DNA from: Rhodobacterales bacterium UBA5972
GTDB taxonomy: Bacteria > Pseudomonadota > Alphaproteobacteria > Rhodobacterales > Rhodobacteraceae
Assembly (NCBI GenBank): GCA_002430125.1
Contig: DJBQ01000193.1
Location: 1 to 9,661, forward strand
Direction of reading: 5' to 3'
DNA length: 9,661 nt
Below, in pieces: positions 1-6,078 of this stretch. The notes beneath the pieces were generated by a model. It made no database searches. It worked only from the letters and a program-made list of their open reading frames with translations, and was not told the origin of the DNA. The position numbers and the translations under genes are program-made. Position 1 is the stretch's first letter. Every line of letters starts with the position of its first letter.

Positions 1-120
1 CAGACTTTGGACGAATACGCGGACGCCCACAGGTTTCGCGTGGGCACCCCTCCCCCAAGACACAAGGCCCCCCGTATTGACAGACGTGACCGTGTAATCC
101 ACCGTGGCGGCATCCTGTAA
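1..120 (+). CDS. Possible 3' end of a gene entering from the left edge (39 codons, unrecognised)
   Basis: The first reading frame is open from base 1 to a TAA at 118-120 and ends 14 nt before the next gene, which would suit an upstream operon member. The tail is rich in Arg, Pro and His (it contains DEYADAHRFRVGTPPPR), and I do not recognise it. Codon third positions lean to G/C but not decisively. The antisense strand is also open across the same bases, so coding on either strand, or none, remains possible. An inverted repeat GCCCAC/GTGGGC (25-30 and 40-45, 9-nt loop) lies inside the region with no T-run after it. Low confidence; only the flanking sequence would settle it. Confidence 0.25.
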   Translation, partial: QTLDEYADAHRFRVGTPPPRHKAPRIDRRDRVIHRGGIL

Positions 121-134
121 CCTACGCGGACTGC

Positions 135-539
135 ATGGCCATGCCCTTTAGCGTTTTACTGCCGCTTGTTGTGTTCGGTATTCTGGGTGCGGTGCTGTTG
201 ATCAAATGGCTGCGCCTGACGCCCGATCTGGTGCTGGAAACCCCGGAACAAGTGCTTGACCTGTGGCAGCATTTCAACCCGGAAATACCAGCGCGGACAG
301 TACATCTGAATGCGGCGCGCAGCCATGCTTTGGTGGAAACAGCGGGTGGTTTGGGGGTTGTCTGGTCGTTTGGGGCGGACCCGATGACGCGGTTGTTGGG
401 CACGAGGTGGGAGGTGAAAGAAACCACCCAAGGGGTGCGCCTGATCACCCATGATTTCACCGCACCTGCGATTGATATTCCCCTGCCCCATGATGTTCAG
501 CGCAAGCAATGGCGCATTTCATTGGAAAGCCTCAGATGA
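135..539 (+). CDS. Small membrane-anchored protein of unknown function (134 aa)
   Basis: I do not recognise this family. Residues 5-24 form one strongly hydrophobic helix near the N-terminus, followed by a basic turn (KWLR), so the protein is probably anchored in the inner membrane with a soluble C-terminal domain of about 105 residues. That domain is rich in alternating hydrophobic/polar stretches (for example HALVETAGGLGVVWSFG) and reads like a small beta-rich fold. There are no Cys pairs, no His clusters and no obvious catalytic motif. Two in-frame ATGs (135 and 141) are both possible; only a weak GCGGA at 126-130 precedes them. Its TGA overlaps the ATG of the downstream hydroxylase (ATGA, 536-539), which points to translational coupling and a shared role with that enzyme and the SGNH hydrolase that follows. 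Being real is likely; its function is open. Confidence 0.75.
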   Translation: MAMPFSVLLPLVVFGILGAVLLIKWLRLTPDLVLETPEQVLDLWQHFNPEIPARTVHLNAARSHALVETAGGLGVVWSFGADPMTRLLGTRWEVKETTQGVRLITHDFTAPAIDIPLPHDVQRKQWRISLESLR

Positions 540-1486
540 CTGCGAACCTGTCTTATCCTGATGTTGTGGCCCTGTCGGTGCCGATGTTTGTGGCCGCGAT
601 TGTGGTTGAACTGGTCTTCATCAAACTGAAAGGCCACGGTGGGCGATATGAAGTGCGTGACGCGCTGACGTCGCTTTTGCTGGGGGCTGGGAATGTGGCC
701 GTCGGGATCGCGCTGGCTTTTGTTGTCTGGGGGTTCTTTGGGTGGCTGTGGCAATACCGGCTGCTGGATCTTGGCCCCGGGATTTGGGTGGTGGTTCTGG
801 CGTTTGTGCTGGACGATCTGCGGTATTATTGGGTGCACCGGTTCGGGCATCGGGTGCGTTGGGTCTGGGCAAGCCATGTGAACCACCATTCCAGCCAGCA
901 CTACAATCTGACGACCGCGCTGCGGCAAACCTGGACCGGGCATCTGACGATGATGATGGTGCTGAGTGCGCCAATGATCCTGCTGGGGTTTCATCCGGCG
1001 ATGATCATTTTTGTTGGCGGGGTGAACCTGATTTATCAGTTCTGGATCCACACCGAAGCGATTGTGAAAATGCCCGCATGGTTTGAGGCGGTGATGAACA
1101 CGCCCAGTCACCACCGGGTGCATCACGGGCGCAACGCGCGGTATCTGGATGCGAATTACGCCGGGGTTTTTATCGTTTGGGACAAGATGTTCAGAACTTT
1201 CGTGGCCGAAGATGATGCCGAGAAGGTCGAATACGGGTTGGTCGATAATCTCGGTACATTTAATCCTTTACGGGTGGCGTTTCACGAATGGTGGGGCTTG
1301 CTGCGCGATGTTTTCCAGCCGGGAATCAGCCTGCGGGCGCGGCTGATGTACGCCTTTGCGCCGCCCGGTTGGAGCCACGATGGGTCACGCGATACCACCG
1401 CGGCGATCAAGGCGAAACATCTGGCACGGCATCCGGAACAGGCGGGTCAACCGGGTTTACAGGTTGGGTCTGACCGCAGCCGATGA
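536..1486 (+). CDS. Fatty acid hydroxylase / sterol desaturase superfamily membrane di-iron enzyme (316 aa)
   Basis: This is an integral membrane oxygenase of the superfamily that holds sterol desaturases, fatty acid hydroxylases, carotene hydroxylases and alkylglycerol monooxygenase. The histidine boxes that bind the two irons are all visible: HRFGH at 101-105 (HX3H), HVNHH at 114-118 (HX2HH), a lone His at 172 (WIHTE) and HHRVHH at 192-197 (HX2HH). Hydrophobic segments lie near 10-30, 46-70, 82-93 and 138-170. The spacing and the motif WASHVNHHSSQHYN resemble the alkylglycerol monooxygenase/TMEM195 branch, so an O-alkyl or acyl lipid is a more likely substrate than a sterol; this is inference. 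I chose ATG 536 because it overlaps the previous stop (ATGA) and has GGAAAG at 524-529, six bases upstream; the in-frame ATG at 509 has no Shine-Dalgarno sequence. The stop overlaps the next start in the same way. Confidence 0.9.
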   Translation: MTANLSYPDVVALSVPMFVAAIVVELVFIKLKGHGGRYEVRDALTSLLLGAGNVAVGIALAFVVWGFFGWLWQYRLLDLGPGIWVVVLAFVLDDLRYYWVHRFGHRVRWVWASHVNHHSSQHYNLTTALRQTWTGHLTMMMVLSAPMILLGFHPAMIIFVGGVNLIYQFWIHTEAIVKMPAWFEAVMNTPSHHRVHHGRNARYLDANYAGVFIVWDKMFRTFVAEDDAEKVEYGLVDNLGTFNPLRVAFHEWWGLLRDVFQPGISLRARLMYAFAPPGWSHDGSRDTTAAIKAKHLARHPEQAGQPGLQVGSDRSR

Positions 1487-2196
1487 ACCATGCGGTGGAT
1501 TTGGTTTTGCGCGCGGTGATGGCGCCGGTCTTGGCTGTGCAAGCGGTGCGGGTCCGCCGCCATGCGCTGATCTTGCCCGAGGCCGGCGGCCCCCGCAGTG
1601 GCGTGGTTGGCGTCGGGCAAGATCTGCGGCTGCTGATTGTTGGCGACAGCTCGGCGGCGGGTGTCGGGGTTGCGGTGCAGGACTTGGCGTTGGCGGGACA
1701 CGTCAGCCGAACTCTGGCCGCGTCTTTTCGGGTGGACTGGCTGTTGCAGGCCCAAACCGGCGCGACAACTGCGGTCACGTTCAAGCGGTTGCAGGCCTTG
1801 CCGGCGCAAAAGTTTGACGTGGTGATCGTGGCACTTGGCGTGAATGATGTGACCGGCATGGTGCCGCTGGAACTGTGGTTGACGCGGCAAAGGCGGCTGG
1901 TGCGCCTGTTGCAAGACCGGTTTGGCGCGCGGCTTATTTGTTTGTCTGGATTGCCGCCGATGGGGCATTTCCCGTTGCTGCCGCAGCCGTTGCGCTGGGT
2001 TCTGGGGCGGCAGGCGGCGCGGTTTGACCGGCATTTGCGGCAATCTGCGGCGGGTGATCCGGCACTGGCTTACGTGCCGCTCGATTTTGCGATGTCACCG
2101 GATCAGATTGCCACGGACGGCTATCATCCGGGGCCGGAAATCTACGGCGAATGGGCGCGGGTGCTTAGCCAGGCAATCATCGCGCGTTTGGGTTGA
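1483..2196 (+). CDS. SGNH/GDSL-family hydrolase (237 aa)
   Basis: This is an esterase/lipase of the SGNH superfamily. Block I is LLIVGDSSAAGVGV, with nucleophile Ser56 in GDSxxxG. The block II glycine is probably Gly93 (QTGATT). Block III is ALGVNDVT, with Asn121. Block V is TDGYHPG, with Asp212 and His215 completing the triad. The length is normal for bacterial one-domain members. The first 23 residues are hydrophobic/basic without a clear signal-peptide cleavage site, so the enzyme is either cytosolic or held at the membrane. The ATG overlaps the hydroxylase stop (1483-1486) and lacks a good ribosome binding site of its own, so translation is probably coupled. Together with the hydroxylase it suggests hydrolysis of an ester bond on an oxidised lipid or lysophospholipid; the substrate is not shown by the sequence. 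The 3' end overlaps convergent tag by 20 bp. Confidence 0.88.
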   Translation: MNHAVDLVLRAVMAPVLAVQAVRVRRHALILPEAGGPRSGVVGVGQDLRLLIVGDSSAAGVGVAVQDLALAGHVSRTLAASFRVDWLLQAQTGATTAVTFKRLQALPAQKFDVVIVALGVNDVTGMVPLELWLTRQRRLVRLLQDRFGARLICLSGLPPMGHFPLLPQPLRWVLGRQAARFDRHLRQSAAGDPALAYVPLDFAMSPDQIATDGYHPGPEIYGEWARVLSQAIIARLG

Positions 2197-2764
2197 TGGC
2201 CAGTTTTTTGACTGCCGCATGGCGGTGACAGGTGATCTGGTGGTCGTTAACCATGCCAACCGCCTCCATGAACGCATAGACGATTGTCGGGCCGCAAAAC
2301 TTGAACCCGGCTTTCTTGAGGTCCTTGGAGATTTGCAGCGACAGCGGTGTTTGTGTCGGAATCGCTGCCTTGTCGAGGATGTCATTCTGCAGGGGCGCGC
2401 CTTCGACATAGCGCCAAAGAAAGCTGTCAAATCCCTGTTTCGCCTCGATTTCCTGCCAGGCGCGGGCGTTGCCAATGGAGGCCTCGATCTTGCCGCGGTG
2501 ACGGATGATACCAGCGTTATCCAACAGGCGGGTCACGTCGGCTTCGGTATATTCGGCCACTTTATGCGGATCGAAATCATCAAAACCAGCCCGAAACGCG
2601 TCACGCTTTTTCAGGATGGTGATCCAGCTTAGCCCGGCCTGAAATCCGTCAAGAATCAGTTTCTCCCACAGAGCGCGACTGTCCCATTCGGGCACACCCC
2701 ATTCGGTATCATGATATTCCACATAGATCGGGTCGACTCCGCACCACGCACAACGTTCTGACAT
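2177..2764 (-). CDS. tag: DNA-3-methyladenine glycosylase I (195 aa)
   Basis: This base-excision repair enzyme removes 3-methyladenine (and 3-methylguanine) from alkylated DNA. The zinc-binding set known from E. coli Tag (Cys4, His17, His175, Cys179) maps to Cys5, His18, His175 and Cys179 here. The family signatures YHDTEWGVP (17-25), GFQAGLSWITILKKR (40-54), AGIIRHRGKI (84-93) and GFKFCGPTIVYAFMEAVGMVNDH (from 153) are intact. The residue aligned with the E. coli catalytic Glu38 is Asp39 (LILDGFQAG), a conservative change I believe occurs in other alphaproteobacterial Tag proteins. GGAA at 2772-2775 on the complementary strand lies seven bases before the ATG. The gene is divergent from the EAL gene, and its 3' end overlaps the SGNH hydrolase gene on the other strand. 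No Ada box is evident, so constitutive expression is likely. Confidence 0.97.
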   Translation of the reverse strand: MSERCAWCGVDPIYVEYHDTEWGVPEWDSRALWEKLILDGFQAGLSWITILKKRDAFRAGFDDFDPHKVAEYTEADVTRLLDNAGIIRHRGKIEASIGNARAWQEIEAKQGFDSFLWRYVEGAPLQNDILDKAAIPTQTPLSLQISKDLKKAGFKFCGPTIVYAFMEAVGMVNDHQITCHRHAAVKKLAINPNAR

Positions 2765-2785
2765 TTATTGTTTCCATTCAATAGT

Positions 2786-2815
2786 TTGACTAGTTATCGG
2801 CAAGTTTAGCAAAAT
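2786..2815 (+). promoter_or_regulatory. Candidate sigma-70-type promoter for the EAL gene
   Basis: Within the 132-bp divergent space between tag and the EAL gene there is TTGACT (2786-2791), then 18 nt, then CAAAAT (2810-2815). The -35 fits the consensus at 5 of 6 positions and the -10 at 4 of 6. Transcription would begin near 2822 and give a leader of about 75 nt. The EAL start has GAAGGG at 2882-2887, nine bases before ATG 2897. I saw no dyad in this space that would suggest an operator, and no convincing promoter in the opposite direction for tag. Confidence 0.35.
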
Positions 2816-2896
2816 TAGAACAAAAAGCGAATATTTACGTGTTCTTAAGCAATCGGGCGGCAATGTGGCGACGAGATTTGCGAAGGGATCACGATC

Positions 2897-3727
2897 ATGG
2901 AACAGCGGCAATATATCGGTAACGGCGAAATGGACAGCCCGCTTTCTTATGCGTTGAACCGCGGCGACCAAGGCATTCATCAATTGGTCGAACGCGCCAT
3001 CCGGCACGGCGATGCGATGTTGGCTTTTCAGCCGATTGTGGTCGCCAAACGCCCGGATACGGTGGCGTTTTACGAAGGGTTGATCCGCATTCTGGATGCT
3101 GACGGCAATATTCTGCCCGCCGGGCAATTCATGCACGTGGCCGAAACCCGCGAAATCGGGCGGATCATCGACTGTCTGGCGTTGGAAATGGGTTTGCAGG
3201 CTTTGTATGAAGAACCGGCGCTGCGTTTGTCGGTCAATATGTCGGCGCGCAGTATTGGCTATCCGCGCTGGACCGAGGTTTTGAACAAGGGTCTGGCGAT
3301 GGATAAAACCATTGGCGAAAGGCTTATTCTGGAAATCACCGAAAGTTCGGCGATGATCATGCCGGAACTGGTAACAGTGTTTATGGCAAACACACACCGG
3401 CGTGGTGTTTGTTTTGCGCTTGATGATTTCGGCGCTGGCTACACGGCGTTTCGGCACCTGAAAGACTTCTATTTTGACATCGTGAAGATTGACGGCCAGT
3501 TCATCCGCAATATTCATGAAGACGCAAATAATCAGGTTTTGGCGGCGGCGTTGGCGTCAATCGGGCAGCAGTTTGATATGCTGACGGTCGCCGAAGCGGT
3601 CGAGCAGCCTGAAGAAGCCGCCTGTTTGCAATCCCTCGGGTTTGATTGTTTGCAAGGCTATTACTTTGGTATGCCAACCACCAATCCTGTCTGGAAATCC
3701 GAACGGGAAAAACAAGTTGCGTCCTAG
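2897..3727 (+). CDS. Stand-alone EAL-domain cyclic-di-GMP phosphodiesterase (276 aa)
   Basis: The protein hydrolyses c-di-GMP to linear pGpG, lowering the second messenger that favours attached growth. Nearly the whole length is one EAL domain (about 27-265). The catalytic set known from RocR is present: Glu60 (YEGLIR, the EAL motif as EGL), Asn114 (LSVNMS), Glu146 and Glu149 (LEITES), Asp176/Asp177 (DDFGAGYTAF), Lys197 (VKIDG), Glu233 (VAEAVE) and Gln253 (LQGYYFG). From Glu146 on, the spacing equals RocR exactly (constant offset of 119), and loop 6 is canonical, so I expect an active enzyme. There is no PAS, GAF, REC, GGDEF or membrane segment; the N-terminal 26 residues are too short for a sensor. 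Control must come from expression, a partner or dimerisation. It is monocistronic: tag is divergent and phaA is 283 bp downstream. No terminator is apparent after it. Confidence 0.95.
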   Translation: MEQRQYIGNGEMDSPLSYALNRGDQGIHQLVERAIRHGDAMLAFQPIVVAKRPDTVAFYEGLIRILDADGNILPAGQFMHVAETREIGRIIDCLALEMGLQALYEEPALRLSVNMSARSIGYPRWTEVLNKGLAMDKTIGERLILEITESSAMIMPELVTVFMANTHRRGVCFALDDFGAGYTAFRHLKDFYFDIVKIDGQFIRNIHEDANNQVLAAALASIGQQFDMLTVAEAVEQPEEAACLQSLGFDCLQGYYFGMPTTNPVWKSEREKQVAS

Positions 3728-3855
3728 CCACTGACCCTGACAGCGGCGCGACGGGGCCCGGCCTGCGACAAATGTATGCAATTGTATATCTTCTGGGCTC
3801 TTCGGGGCTTTGTTTGGTTGGGTGCGCAGTCACTTTCTGATGGGAAAGTAATTAT

Positions 3856-3880
3856 CGCAATGTCTAATTCGCCTATTGCG
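3856..3880. repeat. Inverted repeat CGCAAT/ATTGCG in the phaA leader
   Basis: CGCAAT (3856-3861) is mirrored by ATTGCG (3875-3880) across 13 nt; the flanks TTAT and TAAT partly extend the symmetry. The same CGCAAT word recurs at 3910-3915 inside the next dyad. Three copies within 60 bp of an otherwise AT-rich leader, about 130-155 bp before phaA, could be operator half-sites. The regulator is unknown. The repeat is not followed by a T-run, so it is not a usual terminator for the EAL gene. Confidence 0.4.
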
Positions 3881-3908
3881 TAATATTTGAAATCATTCTA
3901 TCCAAAAA

Positions 3909-3925
3909 GCGCAATATTAATGCGC
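3909..3925. repeat. Near-perfect 17-bp palindrome GCGCAATATTAATGCGC
   Basis: GCGCA and TGCGC flank a 7-base centre that itself pairs except at one position. The element lies 86 bp upstream of the phaA ATG and just before the candidate promoter, a position where an activator or a second repressor dimer could bind. It contains GCA and TGC halves like the downstream PhaR-type site, but with wider spacing. The symmetry is seen directly; operator function is inferred. Confidence 0.45.
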
Positions 3926-3932
3926 GATGGAT

Positions 3933-3962
3933 TTGGCTGACAAGTGTCACGTTTGGTTTTAT
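3933..3962 (+). promoter_or_regulatory. Candidate promoter of the phaA-phaB operon
   Basis: TTGGCT (3933-3938), 18 nt, then TTTTAT (3957-3962), each matching the sigma-70 consensus at 4 of 6 positions. Transcription would begin near 3969, inside the PhaR-type dyad at 3964-3974, giving a leader of about 42 nt. A second dyad, TGACA-AG-TGTCA (3938-3949), sits in the spacer. The hexamers are weak one by one; the layout of operators around them is what makes this site more likely than other AT-rich choices in the leader. Confidence 0.35.
3938..3949. promoter_or_regulatory. Perfect dyad TGACA-AG-TGTCA
   Basis: Two 5-bp arms separated by two bases, centred between the candidate -35 and -10 boxes of the phaA promoter. 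Its compact symmetry suits a helix-turn-helix dimer, but it fits no consensus I can name: it differs from the FNR/FixK core TTGAT-N4-ATCAA. Function is inferred from position only. Confidence 0.35.
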
Positions 3963-3963
3963 G

Positions 3964-3974
3964 CTGCACCGCAG
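3964..3974. promoter_or_regulatory. PhaR-type operator CTGC-ACC-GCAG upstream of phaA
   Basis: CTGCACCGCAG is an exact match to CTGC-N3-GCAG, the motif I recall as described for the Rhodobacter sphaeroides PHB repressor PhaR (CTGC-N3/4-GCAG). It sits 36 bp before the phaA ATG and immediately downstream of the candidate -10 box, where bound repressor would block initiation. PhaR is known to leave DNA when it binds PHB granules, so phaAB here is probably induced when polymer is being made. The match is seen; the regulator's identity follows from the motif and from the genes it precedes. Confidence 0.6.
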
Positions 3975-4010
3975 AAACGAATCGAATTTTGACATCAGAA
4001 AGGGTTCAAA

Positions 4011-5186
4011 ATGACCAATGTAGTAATTGCATCTGCTGCACGTACCGCCGTCGGCAGCTTTAACGGCGCTTTTGCAAATGTACCTGCCCACGATCTTGGC
4101 GCAGCTGTTCTGGAAGCGCTGGTTGCGCGTGCAGGCATCCGCAAAGACGAAGTTTCAGAGACCATTCTGGGGCAGGTTTTGTCGGCTGGCCAGGGTCAGA
4201 ACCCCGCCCGTCAGGCACATATCAACGCCGGTCTGCCAATTGCAAGTTCCGCCTGGGGTATTAATCAGGTGTGTGGCTCGGGCCTGCGGGCTGTGGCAAT
4301 TGCCGCCCAGCATATCCAATTGGGTGACGCGGATATCATCGCGGCGGGCGGACAAGAAAGCATGAGCCTGAGCCCGCATGTAGCACATCTGCGCGCCGGA
4401 CAAAAAATGGGCGATATGCAATTCATCGATTCGATGATCAAAGACGGCCTGTGGGATGCATTTAACGGCTATCACATGGGGACCACCGCAGAAAACGTCG
4501 CCAAACAATGGCAAATCGGCCGCGAACAGCAAGACGAATTCGCAGTTGCCAGCCAGAACAAAGCAGAAGCCGCGCAAAAAGCCGGTAAGTTCAAAGACGA
4601 AATCATCCCGTTCACAATCAAGACCCGTAAGGGGGACATTATTGTGGATGCGGACGAGTATATTCGCCACGGCGCCACGATGGAAGCGATGCAAAAATTG
4701 CGCCCTGCCTTTGACCGCGAAGGTTCTGTCACTGCGGCAAACGCCTCGGGTTTGAATGACGGGGCGGCTGGCGTGCTGCTGATGTCGGCCGACAACGCCA
4801 AGGCACGCGGGATCACGCCGCTGGGTCGGATCGCGTCTTATGCAACCGCCGGTGTTGACCCGTCGATCATGGGGATCGGCCCGGTTTCAGCCTCGCGCAA
4901 GGCACTGGAAAAGGCGGGTTGGTCGGCCAGTGATCTGGACTTGGTGGAAGCCAATGAAGCGTTTGCTGCACAGGCCTGTGCGGTCAACAAAGACATGGGC
5001 TGGGACACCTCGATTGTGAATGTGAACGGTGGCGCGATTGCTATTGGTCATCCGATCGGTGCTTCGGGTGCGCGAATTCTGAACACGTTGTTGTTTGAAA
5101 TGCAGCGCCGCGACGCAAAACGCGGCCTTGCAACACTGTGCATCGGTGGCGGCATGGGTGTCGCGCTGTGCGTCGAGCGGGACTGA
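4011..5186 (+). CDS. phaA: Acetyl-CoA acetyltransferase (biosynthetic beta-ketothiolase, 391 aa)
   Basis: The enzyme condenses two acetyl-CoA to acetoacetyl-CoA, the first step of polyhydroxybutyrate synthesis, and can also run in the degradative direction. The catalytic residues known from Zoogloea thiolase are in place one position earlier: Cys88 nucleophile ([10 protein letters not shown]), His347 ([11 protein letters not shown]), Cys377 (CIGGGMG), with Asn315 in EANEAFAA. The length equals the family norm (about 390). AAAGGG at 3999-4004 sits six bases before the only sensible ATG. Early codons favour CGT, GGC and ACC, consistent with good expression. It is followed by phaB after 102 bp with a hairpin between them and no T-run terminator, so the two probably share a transcript. 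The leader carries a PhaR-type operator. A catabolic thiolase (atoB) role is possible, but the phaB neighbour argues for PHB. Confidence 0.97.
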   Translation: MTNVVIASAARTAVGSFNGAFANVPAHDLGAAVLEALVARAGIRKDEVSETILGQVLSAGQGQNPARQAHINAGLPIASSAWGINQVCGSGLRAVAIAAQHIQLGDADIIAAGGQESMSLSPHVAHLRAGQKMGDMQFIDSMIKDGLWDAFNGYHMGTTAENVAKQWQIGREQQDEFAVASQNKAEAAQKAGKFKDEIIPFTIKTRKGDIIVDADEYIRHGATMEAMQKLRPAFDREGSVTAANASGLNDGAAGVLLMSADNAKARGITPLGRIASYATAGVDPSIMGIGPVSASRKALEKAGWSASDLDLVEANEAFAAQACAVNKDMGWDTSIVNVNGGAIAIGHPIGASGARILNTLLFEMQRRDAKRGLATLCIGGGMGVALCVERD

Positions 5187-5199
5187 CACCGCATAGCGG

Positions 5200-5214
5200 G
5201 CATTCCCATAATGC
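5200..5214 (+). repeat. Small hairpin GCATT/AATGC after phaA
   Basis: GCATT (5200-5204) and AATGC (5210-5214) flank a five-base loop, 14 bases after the phaA stop and seven bases before a much larger hairpin. By itself it is weak; as a tandem pair with the next hairpin it may help protect the phaA message from 3' decay. Confidence 0.35.
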
Positions 5215-5220
5215 AATTCT

Positions 5221-5256
5221 GGTCCAGAGCGGTTTCCGTTAGGGAAGCTCTGGATC
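5221..5256 (+). repeat. Strong intercistronic hairpin between phaA and phaB
   Basis: The ten bases at 5221-5230 (GGTCCAGAGC) pair with 5247-5256 (GCTCTGGATC), with one G-U pair. Inside, TTCC (5234-5237) pairs with GGAA (5243-5246) around a five-base loop, leaving a three-base bulge on the 5' side. The stem ends 20 bases before the phaB ribosome binding site. No T-run follows, so full termination is unlikely. Such stems in operons commonly act as 3' stabilisers or processing sites that set the ratio of two products; that role is inferred. It could also be one copy of a dispersed genomic repeat. Confidence 0.6.
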
Positions 5257-5288
5257 ACGAATATTTAAACTATGTAAGAGGATTGATT

Positions 5289-6014
5289 ATGGGACGAGTT
5301 GCACTGGTAACCGGTGGATCACGCGGCATTGGCGCGGCTCTTCCGATCTCTTTGAAGAATGCAGGTTACAAAGTCGCCGCGAACTATGCCGGCAATGACG
5401 AAGCGGCTGCCGCCTTCACCAAAGAAACCGGCATCCCGACCTATAAATGGTCGGTTGCTGATTATGATGCCTGCACCGCCGGTATCGCGCAGGTGGAGGC
5501 TGAATTGGGACCGGTTGACGTTTTGGTCAACAATGCTGGCATCACCCGCGACGGCATGTTCCACAAGATGACCCGCCAACAATGGTCAGAGGTTATGGGC
5601 ACGAATTTGGACGGCCTGTTCAACATGACGCACCCGATCTGGAACGGTATGCGCGACCGAAAATTTGGCCGTATCGTCAACATCTCGTCGATCAATGGCC
5701 AAAAAGGCCAGATGGGTCAGGCGAATTATTCCGCCGCCAAAGCCGGTGATCTGGGTTTCACCAAGGCGCTGGCACAGGAAGGCGCGTTCAAGGGCATTAC
5801 GGTTAACGCAATTTGCCCCGGTTACATTGGCACCGATATGGTTCTGGCTGTGCCGGAAAAAGTGCGGGAAAGCATCGTGGCACAGATCCCGGTAGGCCGT
5901 CTTGGCACGCCCGAGGAAATTGCCCGCTGCGTTGTGTTCCTAGCATCCGACGACGCTGGTTTTATCACTGGCTCAACGCTGACCGCAAATGGCGGGCAGT
6001 TTATGGCCGGTTAA
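5289..6014 (+). CDS. phaB: NADPH-dependent acetoacetyl-CoA reductase (241 aa)
   Basis: This short-chain dehydrogenase reduces acetoacetyl-CoA to (R)-3-hydroxybutyryl-CoA, the monomer for polyhydroxybutyrate synthase. The cofactor-binding GGSRGIG is at 9-15, NNAG at 81-84, Asn106 in TNLDG, and the catalytic Ser134, Tyr147 and Lys151 have exactly the Ralstonia PhaB spacing (140, 153, 157). GGRLGTPEEIA-like and ITGSTLTANGGQFM C-terminal motifs are typical of PhaB. The frame opens 26 codons earlier at 5211, but that extension covers the intercistronic hairpin and would put extra residues before the Rossmann strand. ATG 5289 has AAGAGGA at 5276-5282, six bases upstream, so it is the start. It is the second gene of the phaAB operon and is followed by a strong terminator. 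phaC must lie elsewhere. Confidence 0.96.
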   Translation: MGRVALVTGGSRGIGAALPISLKNAGYKVAANYAGNDEAAAAFTKETGIPTYKWSVADYDACTAGIAQVEAELGPVDVLVNNAGITRDGMFHKMTRQQWSEVMGTNLDGLFNMTHPIWNGMRDRKFGRIVNISSINGQKGQMGQANYSAAKAGDLGFTKALAQEGAFKGITVNAICPGYIGTDMVLAVPEKVRESIVAQIPVGRLGTPEEIARCVVFLASDDAGFITGSTLTANGGQFMAG

Positions 6015-6035
6015 ACTCCGCAACCATCAGATTTC

Positions 6036-6064
6036 ACGGCCGGTTGCTTGCAGCCGGCCGTTTT
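6036..6064 (+). terminator. Rho-independent terminator of phaAB
   Basis: ACGGCCGG (6036-6043) pairs perfectly with CCGGCCGT (6054-6061) around a ten-base loop, and TTTT (6061-6064) follows directly. It starts 21 bases after the phaB stop and separates the operon from the convergent ydcH-type gene. The reverse orientation lacks a T-run, so it is one-directional. Confidence 0.88.
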
Positions 6065-6078
6065 GTATAAAAGGATGT

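Noticed and set aside
497..1126. 209-codon minus-strand open frame opposite the hydroxylase gene
   Set aside because: His/Gln/Pro-rich composition is typical of an antisense frame in GC-biased DNA; the plus strand encodes all the histidine boxes.
1447..2043. 198-codon minus-strand open frame opposite the SGNH gene
   Set aside because: Low-complexity Arg/Gln/Pro translation with no motif; the plus-strand SGNH blocks explain the region.
1922..2632. 236-codon plus-strand open frame across the SGNH 3' end and opposite tag
   Set aside because: It spans two well-supported genes in the wrong frame or strand and has Cys/Arg-rich nonsense-like translation.
2765..3517. 250-codon open frame on the minus strand opposite the EAL gene
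   Set aside because: It is the antisense shadow of a gene with intact catalytic motifs; its translation is rich in His, Gln and Arg without any family motif, and no ribosome binding site precedes it.
3989..3994. Perfect TTGACA -35 hexamer before phaA
   Set aside because: It lies 17 bases before the ATG and next to the ribosome binding site, so a promoter here would start inside the gene. It does not drive full-length phaA.
5211..5288. Upstream start for phaB adding 26 residues
   Set aside because: The extension covers the intercistronic hairpin and lacks a ribosome binding site, whereas ATG 5289 has AAGAGGA at ideal distance and matches the family N-terminus.
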